Shown here in pieces: positions 11,388-25,500 of a stretch of DNA of 64,000 bases (positions are counted from its first letter, which is position 1; every line of letters starts with the position of its first letter). The position numbers were made by a program, and so were the translations under genes. This stretch comes from Mytilus galloprovincialis (lineage: Eukaryota > Mollusca > Bivalvia > Mytilida > Mytilidae): NCBI RefSeq assembly GCF_965363235.1, contig NC_134851.1:29008847-29072846 (forward strand), written 5' to 3'. The notes beneath the pieces were generated by a model. The model was not told the origin of the DNA, ran no database searches, and was given only the letters and a program-made list of their open reading frames with translations.

Positions 11388-14300
11388 TGCCCAAGCTATT
11401 AATACGGCATACAAGGACATTGTAAATACTGTAAATACTTTTGATGTTGATGTTGTATGTATAAATGAAACTTTTCAAGATGTAAATAGTAAACTGAAAT
11501 TTTTAAACTGGAAAGTCTTTGATAAACCCAGGATAGGCAGAAAAGGTGGAGGAGTAGCAATATGTGTGAGGGAAAACAATGGAAAATTTGTTGCTATTGA
11601 AACAGACATCTATAACAGCTTGGAATATGAATCAGTAGCAGTAAATATTACAACTGACAAAGGCATAAAGTTTGCACTGCTGTGCCCATACATACCACCA
11701 GAAAGATCTGACCAAATAGAAAAACTGTGTTCTAAACTCGAAGACGTAAAAAGCAATATACCCTTGATTATTGCAGGAGACTTAAACGCCAAAAGTCAAG
11801 AATGGAGAAACATCAAAACTAACAAAGCTGGTGAACTAATAGAGAACATGTTAACCAAACAAGACATGATCTGCATAAACGATGGCCAGCCAACACGAAG
11901 GAATTCAGACTCTGTTATAGATCTTATGCTGATGAACTCCAATTTCCAACATAATATGATAAGTTGCGACACTCTTTCACACGAGACCATCAGATCTGAC
12001 CATATCAGTATCCTTACTAATCTACGTGTTTGCTCTGAAGATAATTGGGGAACACCAAAGAAAATATGGCAACTTAACAAGGTAGATTGGGAAGAGTGGA
12101 AACGTGTCACAGAAGAAAGGTTTGGTGAATGGTTGGAAAACAGGCCAGCAAATAACAACTCAGTTGACCATATTTACCAGTCATTTGCTGACATCATAAA
12201 TGCAACACAAAAAGAAATGATCCCATATAAAGAAATTAAACCAAGAAAACACCAAAAGCCATGCTGGTGGAGTAGCTCAGTAACATCTGCCAAAAAACAC
12301 CTAAATCACTGCCAGAAACAATACAGAATGAGGAACATTCCACAAAACAAACAAAGACTCATCATTGCAGAAGACAACTTTGACAAGGCAAAGGAAGATG
12401 CACAAGAAGAATGGAGTAATAACCTCGTAAACCAACTAAATCAGGCTAAAAACTCAAAAGACTTCTGGAACACGTACAAAAAGATGTCCAGGAAAACAGA
12501 AGATAACTCAGTACTCCCATTAATTGTTGAAAATAAAGATCCAATATTTGACAACAAAAGTAAAGTTGAACTTCTACAAAAAATTTTCTTTGGAGGTAGC
12601 CACCTAAAGGATGAGTCATTTGATAAAGAATTTTATGATAGTATCAACAAAGAATACAAAGAACTAAATAACATGTATCAGGCAGCAAATGAAACAGATC
12701 AACATAGAGAAGGCTTTGATAGAGAAATAGACAAAGACGAGGTAGAAGCAGCTATATACCGCCTTCGCACGGGGACTGCCCCAGGACCAGATCAGCAGTT
12801 TGCTGAATTCTATAAGCATGCAGGTGACAAATTTACAGAAGCCTTAGTAACAATGATGAACATCATATGGCAAAAAGGGGAATTACCAACAGAATGGAAA
12901 ATGGCAGATGTAAAATTTCTAAGAAAACCAGGAAAAACCAGCTATTACTCATCCTCTTCTTACAGACCAATCAGCCTAACTTGCATTATATGCAAACTAA
13001 TGGAGAGAGTCATCCTGGAACGCATTGTGGCATATATTGAGGGTCACAGATTGATTGATTCAACTCAAGAAGGGTTCAGAAAGAATCACTCAACCACCAA
13101 TGCTCTACTTCGGTTAGTCCAAACAATAGCTGATGGTTTCAATGAGGATGAATCAACTCTTGCATGGCTAGTGGACCTTGAAAAGGCATATGACTCAATA
13201 TGGCGTGAGGGGTTAATGATCAAGCTGCATAAACTTGGGATAAAGGGAAAAACCTGGTTATGGATAAACAGCTTTCTCACAAATCGAACAGCCAGATGTA
13301 TGCTGAATAACTTCTTTGGAGAACAATTTGATACCAAAATCGGCTTGCCACAAGGGTCAGTACTATCAACCACCTTGTTTAACATATTCATAGCTGATAT
13401 AATGGATAACACAAAAGGAGAAAATTGCAAGTTTGCAGATGATGGCACTCTATGGCATAAGGGGAAAGACATAAAGGAAATGAAAGAAAGAACTTCAGAG
13501 GATGTCAAAACTATTTTAAAATGGACAGAAAAATGGAGAATTAATGTAAACCTGGAAAAGTGTGAAGTATGCCTATTCTCAAAAGGCAACACAGATGCAG
13601 AGCAGAAAACATTAAAAGTCAACTCCTTCTCCTATAGATATAGTCCAACACCGAAGCTACTTGGAGTAACTCTAGACGAGAAGCTTAAATTTGACACCCA
13701 CATCAATCTGATGCAGAAGAGGGCAAATAATGCAATATATGTAATTAGAGATATTAAGGGCATGGGAGGAATATCAAGATCAAAACTACTCCAAATATAC
13801 AACAGCATGGTTAGATCTATCATGGAGTATGCATGCCCAGTCTGGCAAATAACATCTGCAGAGAATATGAAGAAATTAGAAGCTGTACAAAGAAAAGGCT
13901 TGTCAATATGCCTAGGACTACCAGGAACATCAGGTAGAGAGGCAATGGAAGTTGAAGCCAATATACAACCCATAGACCTCAGAATAGAGGAAATATCAGT
14001 ACGTGAACTGGCAAAAATACAATCAAAGAACATAGCAGAACCAATTAAACAACAACTAGAACAGTATTTAACAAACAACGCAACCTATGAACAACAGGAT
14101 TCTCCATTTGGTAAAGCTATAAACCAATCCATAGACATGTTCAAAGCCACGAAAGTTGACATCAAACTTATAGAACCAGAATTCACATACAAAGCTGGTG
14201 TAGATGTCATGCTAAGGAGATCACCAAGTTATTGGAGTCGTCTAGGTAGCTCAAAGAACAGAACAGCCGAACAAACTGTTGAAAGTAAACAGGTTGTAAA

Positions 14301-15258
14301 GGACCTATTAGGAGACAGCACAGACTCAACAGTAGTGGCATTCACTGATGGTTCATGTCAAGGTAACCCGGGACCATGTGGGGCAGGAGCAGTAGTATAT
14401 TCTGGAAATAGACAAGGCATAAGTCTAAAGAGGCCAGTAGCTAATAGAGGATCGATACTTCTTGCTGAACTAGTAGCCATACTAATGGTCCTGGAGCACT
14501 GTATAACGACTATAAAGGACCAGTTTTCTGAGCTTAAAATACTGTCAGATAGCCAGACTGCTGTAGGCATCTTGACTCTGAACTGGAAATCTTCTAACTA
14601 CATCGACACAATTACTGATATCAAAGAATGCATGGGAACGCTCTTAAGACACGGCATACTAACAACCCTATCTTGGATCCCAGGCCATGCTAATATAGCC
14701 GGGAACGAGATAGCGGACCAGTTGGCAAAAGACGCTGCAAAAGAGGCCTCATCACTAAATGATCAGTATAATGTCATAACCATGTCAGATGTAAGATGTG
14801 CAGTCAAGATGTCTACAAAACTCAAATGGCAAAGCAGATGGACAATTAGTGAAACTGGAAGACAGCTTTTCAACCTAATCCCTATCGTTGGTAAGGACGC
14901 ACAACTAGACAAGCCTAACAACCAAATAGGAAGAATATTGTCAGAAATAAGAACGGGCTACAGCAGACTTAACAAATACAGAAACCAAACCGGTCAATCC
15001 CTCACGCCATATTGTGAATGCGGAGAAGAAGAAACATCAGAACACTTCCTGCTATACTGCCCAAGATACCAACAAGAAAGAGAGGACATGCGAAGACAAA
15101 TGGAACTACTTAACATCGATCCAACAAATATACAGTCAATACTAGCACCACCAAAAAGAGAAACCTACGAAGCAACATCGCAAATTATAGGGGAATATAT
15201 TACAAAATCAGGGAGATTCCAAGAACTTGCAATCCCTGATTCCCGATCCTGCGCCTAA
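11368..15258 (+). CDS. LINE ORF2: endonuclease, reverse transcriptase and RNase H
   Basis: About 1,297 codons from the ATG at 11,368; the frame is open from a GTG at 11,350, but ATG is the likelier eukaryotic start. Numbering from 11,350, the endonuclease is at about 1-230 with CINETF, AGDLNAKSQEW near 142 and SDHISIL near 215. The RT is at about 450-760 with LPQGSVLSTTLFN near 666 and the catalytic FADD near 695. RNase H is at about 990-1,125 with TDGSCQGNPGPCG (999), an AEL glutamate, SDSQ (1,066) and GNEIADQLAKDA (1,117). A C-terminal zinc motif, CECGEEETSEHFLLYC, is near 1,222. All catalytic residues I can identify are present, so this frame looks functional. The protein would nick target DNA, prime cDNA synthesis there and degrade template RNA. 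Confidence 0.93.
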   Translation: MKILLINAQAINTAYKDIVNTVNTFDVDVVCINETFQDVNSKLKFLNWKVFDKPRIGRKGGGVAICVRENNGKFVAIETDIYNSLEYESVAVNITTDKGIKFALLCPYIPPERSDQIEKLCSKLEDVKSNIPLIIAGDLNAKSQEWRNIKTNKAGELIENMLTKQDMICINDGQPTRRNSDSVIDLMLMNSNFQHNMISCDTLSHETIRSDHISILTNLRVCSEDNWGTPKKIWQLNKVDWEEWKRVTEERFGEWLENRPANNNSVDHIYQSFADIINATQKEMIPYKEIKPRKHQKPCWWSSSVTSAKKHLNHCQKQYRMRNIPQNKQRLIIAEDNFDKAKEDAQEEWSNNLVNQLNQAKNSKDFWNTYKKMSRKTEDNSVLPLIVENKDPIFDNKSKVELLQKIFFGGSHLKDESFDKEFYDSINKEYKELNNMYQAANETDQHREGFDREIDKDEVEAAIYRLRTGTAPGPDQQFAEFYKHAGDKFTEALVTMMNIIWQKGELPTEWKMADVKFLRKPGKTSYYSSSSYRPISLTCIICKLMERVILERIVAYIEGHRLIDSTQEGFRKNHSTTNALLRLVQTIADGFNEDESTLAWLVDLEKAYDSIWREGLMIKLHKLGIKGKTWLWINSFLTNRTARCMLNNFFGEQFDTKIGLPQGSVLSTTLFNIFIADIMDNTKGENCKFADDGTLWHKGKDIKEMKERTSEDVKTILKWTEKWRINVNLEKCEVCLFSKGNTDAEQKTLKVNSFSYRYSPTPKLLGVTLDEKLKFDTHINLMQKRANNAIYVIRDIKGMGGISRSKLLQIYNSMVRSIMEYACPVWQITSAENMKKLEAVQRKGLSICLGLPGTSGREAMEVEANIQPIDLRIEEISVRELAKIQSKNIAEPIKQQLEQYLTNNATYEQQDSPFGKAINQSIDMFKATKVDIKLIEPEFTYKAGVDVMLRRSPSYWSRLGSSKNRTAEQTVESKQVVKDLLGDSTDSTVVAFTDGSCQGNPGPCGAGAVVYSGNRQGISLKRPVANRGSILLAELVAILMVLEHCITTIKDQFSELKILSDSQTAVGILTLNWKSSNYIDTITDIKECMGTLLRHGILTTLSWIPGHANIAGNEIADQLAKDAAKEASSLNDQYNVITMSDVRCAVKMSTKLKWQSRWTISETGRQLFNLIPIVGKDAQLDKPNNQIGRILSEIRTGYSRLNKYRNQTGQSLTPYCECGEEETSEHFLLYCPRYQQEREDMRRQMELLNIDPTNIQSILAPPKRETYEATSQIIGEYITKSGRFQELAIPDSRSCA

Positions 15259-16498
15259 ACAAGTATACCAAAGTACCGCGAGATATTACCTCGAGCAACG
15301 GTGTACCATAAGAGGAGGAAGATAGCACACAGAGAACAGTAGTGTCAATTATTGACCTTAGGATCAGGATCAGGATGTATAGTACTAGAACCGAACACCT
15401 GTTTTGGGATATATATACATATAGTTAATTTACCGTAAATAACTGCGAGAAAATGAATAATACACAAGTTGATAATTGTCTCTTCTCTGCTCATTAATTT
15501 GCATGCAATATTTTCTCTGATTTACTTGTGAGATCACCGACACTAATAATAATTACCTAAAAAAAAATAGGTGCTCCGTACTGGGAAGATCATATCGGAT
15601 CCTATCAATTTATTGGTTCCATTCCCCCAATTAAATGAGTCTACACGTCTCCTTAGAAAAAATGCCTTGCAATGCGTCTGAACTACTAAGTACTTCCATA
15701 TAATTTCGAAAACAGATAATAATCTATTTCACTGGATGAGATTGGGCTGACGGATTTTTAAATGGAAATGTATTAATTTTTATTTATAGCACAAGTTTTA
15801 CAAGGCAAGATTATTCACCCTGTTCGCCCTACAAATCAAATGGTTGCCTCCTTACACCCACACGAGCTAAAACATATACATATGAACATTTGATATCATT
15901 TATTTTGTGTGACAACTCTTCACCAATGACCTGAGTGAAAGGTTGACATGGGCAGATCCAGAAATTTCCATTTTTTTAATTTTTTGTTGTTTTTTTTGGG
16001 GGGGGGGCAGAGGGGGATGCTTGCTCCAGTCATGCTTCAGTGATTCCCTATATAATCAACAAAATATTTCACACCAAAAAGGGGGGGGGGCGGGGCTTTC
16101 TCCTTAATAAGAAATCTCTGTTTTCAGGCATAGGCTCATATAAATTTGCCTTTTGAAGAACTGAAATAAATATGAAACGGCTAATGAGTTTTCAGATGCT
16201 TTACATTAAAATACATCATGTACATACATGTGACATACACAATTATATATAAATGTAGAATCAATTCTTGATAAATGTATGTAGTTGAAATTGTTAGCTT
16301 TAAACATTAAAAAAATGAACTCCCAAAGTTTAAACACAATTAAGGATGACCATGTACATGATGTACATGTAGTCTGTAATGTATGCCATTGCCATGAAGC
16401 TAGATCATTGTAGGTAAACTGTCATCTATTCCCTTAAATCTTTGTCCCCAGTCACCCCAAGTTTGATTTAAATTAGAGAGCTTCCATTTGATTTTTAT

Positions 16499-16531
<33 letters not shown>

Positions 16532-19500
16532 CTAGGATGAAATTTGAAAAAAATAGGCAGAACAGGAGTTTTGAGAAGAAAAAAAGGCAGGATGAGACAC
16601 TAGCAAAAAAAAAGTCAGGACGACAATTTTGGTAAAAAAAGTCAGGATAAACTAAAAAAAGAAAGGCAGGAACGAACAGAGTGAAAAATAAAAAGGCAGG
16701 ACAGAGATTACAGCTAAAAAAAAAATGCAGGATACAATTTTTCATCCTAGCCCCCCCCCCCCCCCCCATAAAAATCAAATGGTAGCTCCCTTAGTCAAGT
16801 ATATATCTACTCTATTAGGTCTCTAGTTTGGATAGTGTATAACTTGCAAATTAAAATCATACTCCTTCCAAATTTCTTTCTTTAAAATATTATGGATGAT
16901 ATAGCAAGTAAAGAATGAAATTAAATTGGATGAAATGTGTCAATTTTTTTGGTAAAGTAGTATGTCTGAAGTTGTCAAACTTAATGATAGACCCTTCAGG
17001 CGCGGATCCAGTCATTTTAAAAAGGGGTTTCCTAACCCAGGACAAAAAGGGGGGGGGTAATTACATGTCCCCATTCAAATGCATTGATAGTCCAAAAAAG
17101 GGGGGTCTTTGACACATTCCCCATTCCCATTCTCAATTTTATCATGTAGTCGTCGTAGTCCGAAGACACTTAGTTTTCGCATAATTACTTTTAGTATAAG
17201 TTAACAGAAATCTATGAAACTCAAACACAGGGTTTGTGACCAGAGTTTTTGTCCAGAGTTTAGAAATTACATGAATTAGGGGCCAAAAGGGGCCAATATT
17301 AAACTTTGTTTGATTTTATAGAAAATTGAATAATTGGGGTTCTTTGATATATATATATTCCAAATCTAACTGTGTATTTAGATTCCTAGTTTTTTGGTCC
17401 TGTTTAAATTGGTCTATCTTAAGGTTCAAAGGGTCCAAAATTAAACTTATTTTGATTTTAATAATATTTAAATTCTTGGTGTTCTTTAATCATGTTAATA
17501 TGCTGGATCTGAATATTTACTTAGATTTTTAGTATGGGCCCAAATTTCAAGTTGGTCCAAATTGGGGTCCAATATTTTACTTTGTTTGATTTAAAAAAAA
17601 TTGAATATATATATATGGGGTTCTTTGATATGCTGAATCTAACCATTCATTTAGATTTTTGATATTTTGGCCCGTTAACAAATTGGTCCACATTGAGATC
17701 TAAAGGGTCCAAAATTGAACTTTATTTGATTTCATCAAATAATGAATTATTTGGGTTCTTTGATCATGTTGATATGCTGCATCTAACCATGTATTAAGAT
17801 TTTGAATATTGGACCATTTTAGAGGTTAATTGTCAATTTAAAATTTTTAAGTACTTGGACCACATTCATTCAATGTCAGAAACCTATGCTGCATCAACTA
17901 TTGAATCACAATCCAAATTTACAATTCAGAGTTGTATCCATAAAATTGAGAATGGAAATGGGGAATTTGTCAAAGAGACAACAACCCGACCAAATAAAAA
18001 AACAACAGCAGAAGGTCACCAACAGGTCTTCAATGTAGCGAGAAATTCCCGCACCCGGAAGCGTCCTTCAGCTGGCCCCTAAACAAATATATACTAGTTC
18101 AGTGATAATGAACGCCATACTAATTTCCAAAGTGTACACAAGAAACTAAAATTAAAATAAAACAAGACTTACAAAGGCCAGAGGCTCCTGACTTGGGACA
18201 GGCGCAAAATGCGGCGGGGTTAAACATGTTTGTGAGATCTCAACCTCCCCCTATACCTCTAACCAATGTAGAAAAGTTTGAATTGAATGTTGTGTCCATA
18301 CTTACTCCAACTGTTCAGGGTTTAAAGTGTACGTTTGTATCAAGCTGAGCCATGCATAGCATTCTTATTGGTTATTTATATATTAATTTGAAATTTTGAT
18401 GAGTTAGACACATACAGATTATACTGTAAACAATATTTCAGAGTTTAACGTAGTCAAGCAAAACAAATCATAGAAGAATAGTTGAATCATTTTTTTGTTG
18501 TCCAATGAAAAATTAGTACGAACACCAAGAAAAAGTATGGGAATGTTTGTTTTTTAAACTATTGACCAGGGTGAAAGTCTTTGAAAGTCATGACTGACCA
18601 AAAGTTTGTGAAATGAAATAGCACAAATATTCCATTCTTATTAAATATTATTGTATATAAAGAAAATACTGATGTTTAATAATAGTTTTTACCCTTTTTA
18701 TGTTTTATAGGACAAGAAATATAGAAAAATAATGAAAAATATAAACAGTTTCAATAGAAATGAGCGACAAAACAAGATAAACAGAATACAACAAGGCCTA
18801 AATGGTAAGACCAATCTATATACTGTAAATTCAGAAATTATTGCTTGCATTTATTATTTTTCGGGGAATGGACAACTTATTGTGATTACAAAAAAAATCT
18901 GCATCAATTATATATACATGATATATATATATGTTTCTGTTATCAAAATATGATTTCTTATTTTTGCGATACTCACCCAGTCACATTAATCGCATTACTA
19001 AAAACCTCTGGGTAATTTCTGAATTACAGTAATAAACATGATAAAAGTAATTGCCTTTGAATGATGACTCTTATAAAAATAAGAAGATGTGGTATGGTAA
19101 ATGAGTGACTTATCCACCAGAGTTCAAAGAAGTGGATGCAAGAAATTAAAGGCCAATGATGGGCTGGCCTTCAATAATGAGACAACACTTCCTTTATAGG
19201 TCAGCCAATAAAGATCCCAACATGAAAAGATTTAAACAATCCAATTTAGTTCAACATGTTCGAAAACAATAACAATTAATAAAAAAATATCATGTCTGTG
19301 AGCACTCAACCTCTTACCTGACCATAATATAGGACAGTGGTTCAAATAACACAGCATATGAACATTCTATAACAACTTTTGCAAGTGGCTAAACTTTAAA
19401 TATCACTGCAAGGCACTAAACAACGAATATTTAATCTTGGACACAAAGCACTGAAATAAGAGAACTGATATAAAGCATGACAAGTAAGAATATCAAATGA

Positions 19501-22500
19501 AAGTTTCTCAAATGTTAAAGTCATATGAAACGAGTGAGTGATGAAAAATAAAGTTTGTCCAACTTTTGAACCAATGCATGTATACATCATAAACTTAGTC
19601 CTCTGTGCACGATTTTATCATTATTTTCACAAGTATATCATATAAATCGTCAATTTTTTTTTCTCTCTGTTTGTTATGATTTAACAAATAATGCTGCTCA
19701 TTAAATGCCGTGTTTTGAAGCTGAGTTTTACCGATTGCCACCTTATAGTAAACAAATCACAAAAAGCATGGGTATTGAGCACGTGTTTAACATGTATAAT
19801 CAGCTATTTGTTTATTTCAATGACAGATCCTTGCATATTGTGGTCACCGGATTTTTACGAGGAGGGTTACGCTCGGGTCACTATGTATATGGAAAATATG
19901 TATCGGCGAATTGCTTCCTGGAAGCAAGCAATTAAAAATAAGTAAACTTCTTCTAAATGTGGACAAATTAAAGAATTTTCCTCAGAAAAAAGTATATGTA
20001 CTTAAGTTGCATAATGAAAACTATCCATTTAGTTATAAAAAACATAATTATTATACATATTTTTTTTTAATTTGAGGTTTCTTATGACTTTAATTAAAAC
20101 ATGATAAAATAAGCCTATTTATATTGCTGTTTTTTTCTCCATTTAATTTATCATGTTTATAACTTCTTTTTTTTTATTTTGTGTATTTATACATTTTGTA
20201 TTTATAGGTCAGATATCTTGGTTTTTATGATCATCGTCAGGTCCTGCAAGTCTATACTGAAGAGGAAACTTATTTGTTAATACTTTTCTACATAATGTGC
20301 TAATTGGATTAATTAATGTGAAATGAACTCAATTGTGTGTTTTTCTGGAAAAAGAAATAGAAAAAAATTCTACAAAATTGCTATAAACAAAATGGAGTAC
20401 TATCAAAGATGCACAAGGACACAATGGTGTAAAATGTAACAACCTACATATTCAATGATGGATTATGGAGAAATTAAGAAAACAAATAGTATCTTTGTCA
20501 TGTTTGTTGTCGAAATAAACACATGCGTTATCCATTCATGTACAAAATATTATGTACATGGCTCTCCATCATATCAAATATACAGAGAAGATGTTTGAAG
20601 AACAAGTTGCCAAAATTTATTCAACCAATCGAAGGAAGATGTCTTGTGAATGGAATTATTTATGCACTGAACTGTTATGTAGGGGGTAGAATAATTATAC
20701 ACAGCAGCTGAAACAGAAGACAAGTTAATTTGACATGAAAAGTGTTTATTTTATATAATTTTTTGTATCAACATGATCAATAATTCAGTCTAGGAGAAAA
20801 TATATTTATACTGTTTGTCAATGTTTGTACTGTTATGAAATTTTTATAGAGGAAAAACATTTCCTTAAGGGAAATTTGATGTTCAGAAATTTCCTTAGAG
20901 AAAATTTGAAGAACAATGATTTCCTTAGAGGAAATTTCCTCAAAGGAAAATTTGAAGCGGCAAATTTCCTCAAAAGAAAAAGAATTTCCTCAAAGGAAAT
21001 AATTATGCAGCAAATTCCCTAAGGGAAATCTTTTTCCCTTGAGGAAAACTCTTTTTCCTCTGAGGAAATTGTTGAAAAAAGGGGCATTACTTTTTCAACA
21101 GTGGTGCTAGAGCCAAACATATTTAGGACAAATATCAGAGAACCAAAACCAATCAAGTTATCAACTTCATTTTGACTTAACTCCAAAAATTAAGGTGACA
21201 ACTTTTGCACTCAGCGGAATTGCAAACTTGTCCCGGATACTGTTAATATTCTTATACAAGACCTGTTTATTTTCTCTTGCTTATGACCTTAGATATATTA
21301 TTAATGCTGTATGTTTATGCTTATGACCTTAGATATATTATTGCTGTATGTTAATGCTTATGAAATTAGATATATTATTGCTGCATGTTTATACTTTTGA
21401 CCTTAGATACATTATTGTTGTATGTTGATTGTCACTTGCTTATGACCTTAGATATATTATTGCTGCATGTTTTTTTTTAAATGCTTATGACCTTAGATAC
21501 ATTATTGCTGTATGTTGATTGTCACTTGCTTATGACCTTAGATATATTATTGCTGCATGTTTATGATTATGACCTTAGATATACTATTGCTGTATGTTGA
21601 TTGTCTTTTGCTTATGACCTTAGATATACAATGTATAATATTGCTGCATGTTTATGCTTATGACCTTAGATATATTATTGCTGTATGTTTATTGTCACTT
21701 GCTTATAACCTTAGATATATTATTCATGTTATTTGTGCAGGTTTATTGACACTTGCTTAAGTTATTTTATTGCTGTTTGTTTAATTTTCTGTTTTTGTTT
21801 CACACATTTTACTTGATGGTGTTATCTCAGTGAAAGATGAAATATTAAAACACAAGTGCCTTATTTGTTATACCAATTGTAATGTTTTGTCTTTTTGAAA
21901 ATGATATTCTCAAATGTACATAACTTAAATTAAGAAGTGTTGAAATTAAGTAAGGATATGGTATGTGATTGCCAATGAGACAACTAAAAACCAGAGATAA
22001 AGGTATTTTCAGCCAGTGACTGAACAGCCGTCAACAATGAGCAAGACCTATCAACATTTAAATGTCTGCATGAAAAAAACACAAAAACATTCAAATGGAT
22101 AAACATAAGACACTGTGTGCAATGGTGTGAAAGCTATATATGCAAAACTATATACTGAAAATTCAGAAATTATTGCTAGCAATTGTAAGTTCGATTTTTC
22201 TCAATTTCATCATTTTTTTGTGTGCAAAATTTAGAATAATCCTGTCTAGTTCATAAAAAATTTCAATATGCAAGTGTATATTATTGTGATTATAACCCTG
22301 TCACTATTTTCACAATAATAAAAACAGCAATAATTTCTGAATTTATAGTAGTTAATTTTTTGACACATAGTGATTTACTTTCAATTAAGCATGCCTAGAC
22401 AAAAATCGTAGAACACACAATTATATATTTCTACAATTAAGATTCAAAGAAATACTTGTACCCATAATAACTTAGTCCGTTTTGTGAAATTGCTTCACTC

Positions 22501-25500
22501 ATGCAATTAGAGGATTTTTTTATGTTTTCTTTTTAGTTATATCACTTCCCATGTGAACAATTATTGTTCCCATGGGAAAACATATTGTTCCCAAGGGAAA
22601 AATTATTGTTCCCATGGGAAAAATTATTGTTCCCATGGGAAAAAATATTGTTCCCATGGGAAAAAATATTGTTCCCATGGGAAAAGTATTTTCCCATGGG
22701 AAGAAAAGGAGTTCCCTTGGGAAGAAAAGTTCCCTTGGGAAATTTAGAACTTCCCATGGGAACAAACAATTTACTTATGTTCCCATGGGAACTTTAAAGT
22801 TCCTATGGGAACTCTGAACTTCCCATGGGAAAAGTAATTTTTCCCATGGGAACTTTCAATGTTCCCATGGGAACTTTCAATGTTCCCATGGGAAATTCTA
22901 ATATTCCCATGGGAATTATCAAATTTCCCATGGGAAATGTACTTTTAATCAGCTGCAGTGACAAGAGTGACAACAGTGACAAGTTGGGACATATGGCATT
23001 TTTTTAATTTTTCAATAATCTATCACTGGGCAAATTTTTTTTTGGATATCTTGTAAACCGACAAAGTCAGATTTGCCGATACCGGAATGGCAAATTTGTC
23101 CCGCACAGTGTTATATGTTAGGCATGAATATGCAGTTAGATTAGCTGAATATCAAACAATGTCATCTTCAATCATGAGGGGTGCACTGCTCAGCACTGAA
23201 CTTAAATACTATAAATACGTTGTTTTCTGAAAAGGAGTCCACTTTCACATTGTAATTCTTTTCTTCTTTTGGACATATACAATACGATAATGTGCTTTAT
23301 TCTACCTTTTCTAATGCATTGTGTGATATGTGTCTTAGTACATATATCAGATTTTGTCATATGACTGTTTGTCAAAAGATATAAAATTTTAAATGAGGAT
23401 ATTTTTTAACCATTTGGTACAGGTCGAGTCTCTACTTGCAAATTAAAAAAAAAATTTAAATCGGAGAAAACATCAAAACGGAATGTCCCTCATCAAATGG
23501 CAAAATTAAAAGCTCAAACACATCAAACGAATGGACAACAACTGTAATATTTCTGACTTTGTACAGGCATTTTCTTCAAAAGAAAATGACGGATTTAACC
23601 TGGTTTATAGCTAGATAAACCTTTCACTATATGATAATATATCATTACATTGACAACGATTTATCAGTTGCTTCGTCCTCGTTCAACAATCAGACGACTG
23701 TGTGCGTTTATGTATAACATTTAGTTCGTTCTGATGATGGTAATTAAGAAAAGGACGCATTCTGTACAATAAAACTATAGTATCCGTGTTTTTTTTTGTC
23801 AAAATAAATAAGGATAACTTCCCTTTAATCAGGTTTGTAAAATCTACGCAATCCTTATGTGTTAAGAACGAGATGTTAGGAACGCACAAATTAAATTACT
23901 GTAGTAATATAACTTGTTATTAACTGGCTGTTTCTGTATTTGCATTGGTATAGATTCAAGGTTTGCTGTATTGGCCTCGAGACCCGTAGGGTCGAGGGCT
24001 AATAAAGCTGACCGAGAATCTATACCAGTGCCAATACAGAAACAGACAGTTCATAACACTTTTATTATATGATTATAAGAAAATTATAAACTGTAATCAA
24101 TACAGGGCCAATACAGCTTTTTTCCTGCCTTTTTATGTATTGGTCCTGTTTTTCTTTAAAAAAAGAACTGTGATCAATACAGGGCCAATACGGCTTTATC
24201 CCCGCTTTTTTCTGTATTGGCCCTGTTTTTTTCCGTATTGGCCCTGTTCACTTTATACTGTACGGAGTTTCAAATCTTTGAGTTCTAGCATTCCAATTTA
24301 AATTATATATAGAAAAACACGTTTCGGACGTAAACAAAATAATATCATTTAACACAAATATCAAACTCCAAGAACGCATTCTATTTGAAAAAGAGAATTT
24401 CTATTTTATTCTCTTTTTTTGGTGGTTTCAAATTCGGTTGACGATGTGAATTGAAATAAACACTTTTTGTCAACAAATCTATAAGTTAATGGAAATGCGC
24501 TTACATGATTTTATCAAATTTGAGGAAATCTCCCCACTCAATGAAGAAAACTAGTATTCTTGAATTGAAAAACGTACCAGTGGGGAAAATCCCCACATAC
24601 ACTACACATATAAAACCAATAACATTAGAATGGGGAAATATCCCCACATTCACATCTACAACCTAAAACATCAGAATGCCGAAATTCCCACGATAAGATT
24701 ATTAATTGGAAAATACAAGCTTTAATATTGCTGACCATCAAATGGGGAAATTTCCCCATAATCTCATTATGTTCAAATCATAGAAAATATTGTTGACTAT
24801 CAATTGGGGAAATTTCCCCATAATCTCATCATGTTCATATTAGATATTGTTGACTACAAATTGGGGTAATTTCCCCATAATCTCATCATGTTCATATTAG
24901 ATATTGTTGACTTCAAATTGGGGAAATTTCCCCATAATCTCATACGATTCAAATTTACGGCAAATCAAATAATTGTATGTACTAAAACTGTCATCCCAAG
25001 TCGTGAAATTTAGACAGTGTTTAGACAGTTGACTACTTATGAAACAAATGTGTACCAATGAGACAACTCTCCATCCAGGTCCCAATTTGTAAAAAAAACA
25101 AACTTTATAGGTATAAAAAGGTCATCAACACGGAGCCTTGGCTCCTACCGAACAGCAAGCTATAAAAGGCCCAAAATGACTAGCGTAAAACCATTAAAAC
25201 GGGAAAACATAAGGTCTAATCTATATCAAAAAACGAGAAACGAGAAACACTTATGAACCACATCAACAAACGACATCTACTGAACATCAGATTCCTGACA
25301 AAATGTTTGAATATTTTGTGGTTATCCGTATGAAGAAGGCAGCATGTTTTGAATACAGATTGCTTTTAAACACGAGGAGCTTACTTTAAATCGTCATCAT
25401 TAGGAACAGACCTCCTTAAAAGAGAGGCAAATGATACCAAAAGAAAATTCAAACTCATAAGTCGAAAATAATCGGACAACGCCATGGTTTAAAAAGAAGA

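Larger units (their letters stand above)
9112..15380 (+). mobile_element. Near-complete I-group non-LTR retrotransposon
   Basis: Three coding blocks run in one direction: an SGNH-like ORF (9,112-9,898, frameshifted), ORF1 (10,080-11,387) and ORF2 (11,368-15,258). The apurinic-type endonuclease, RT and RNase H in ORF2 place it in the I superfamily in the broad sense; the exact clade (Nimb or a relative) is a guess. The 3' end is probably the AGGATC tandem at 15,360-15,378, a short-motif tail as such elements often have. ORF1 and ORF2 are open throughout, so the insertion is fairly young even though the first ORF is broken. The 5' boundary is not visible; the start given is that of the first ORF. 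Confidence 0.85.
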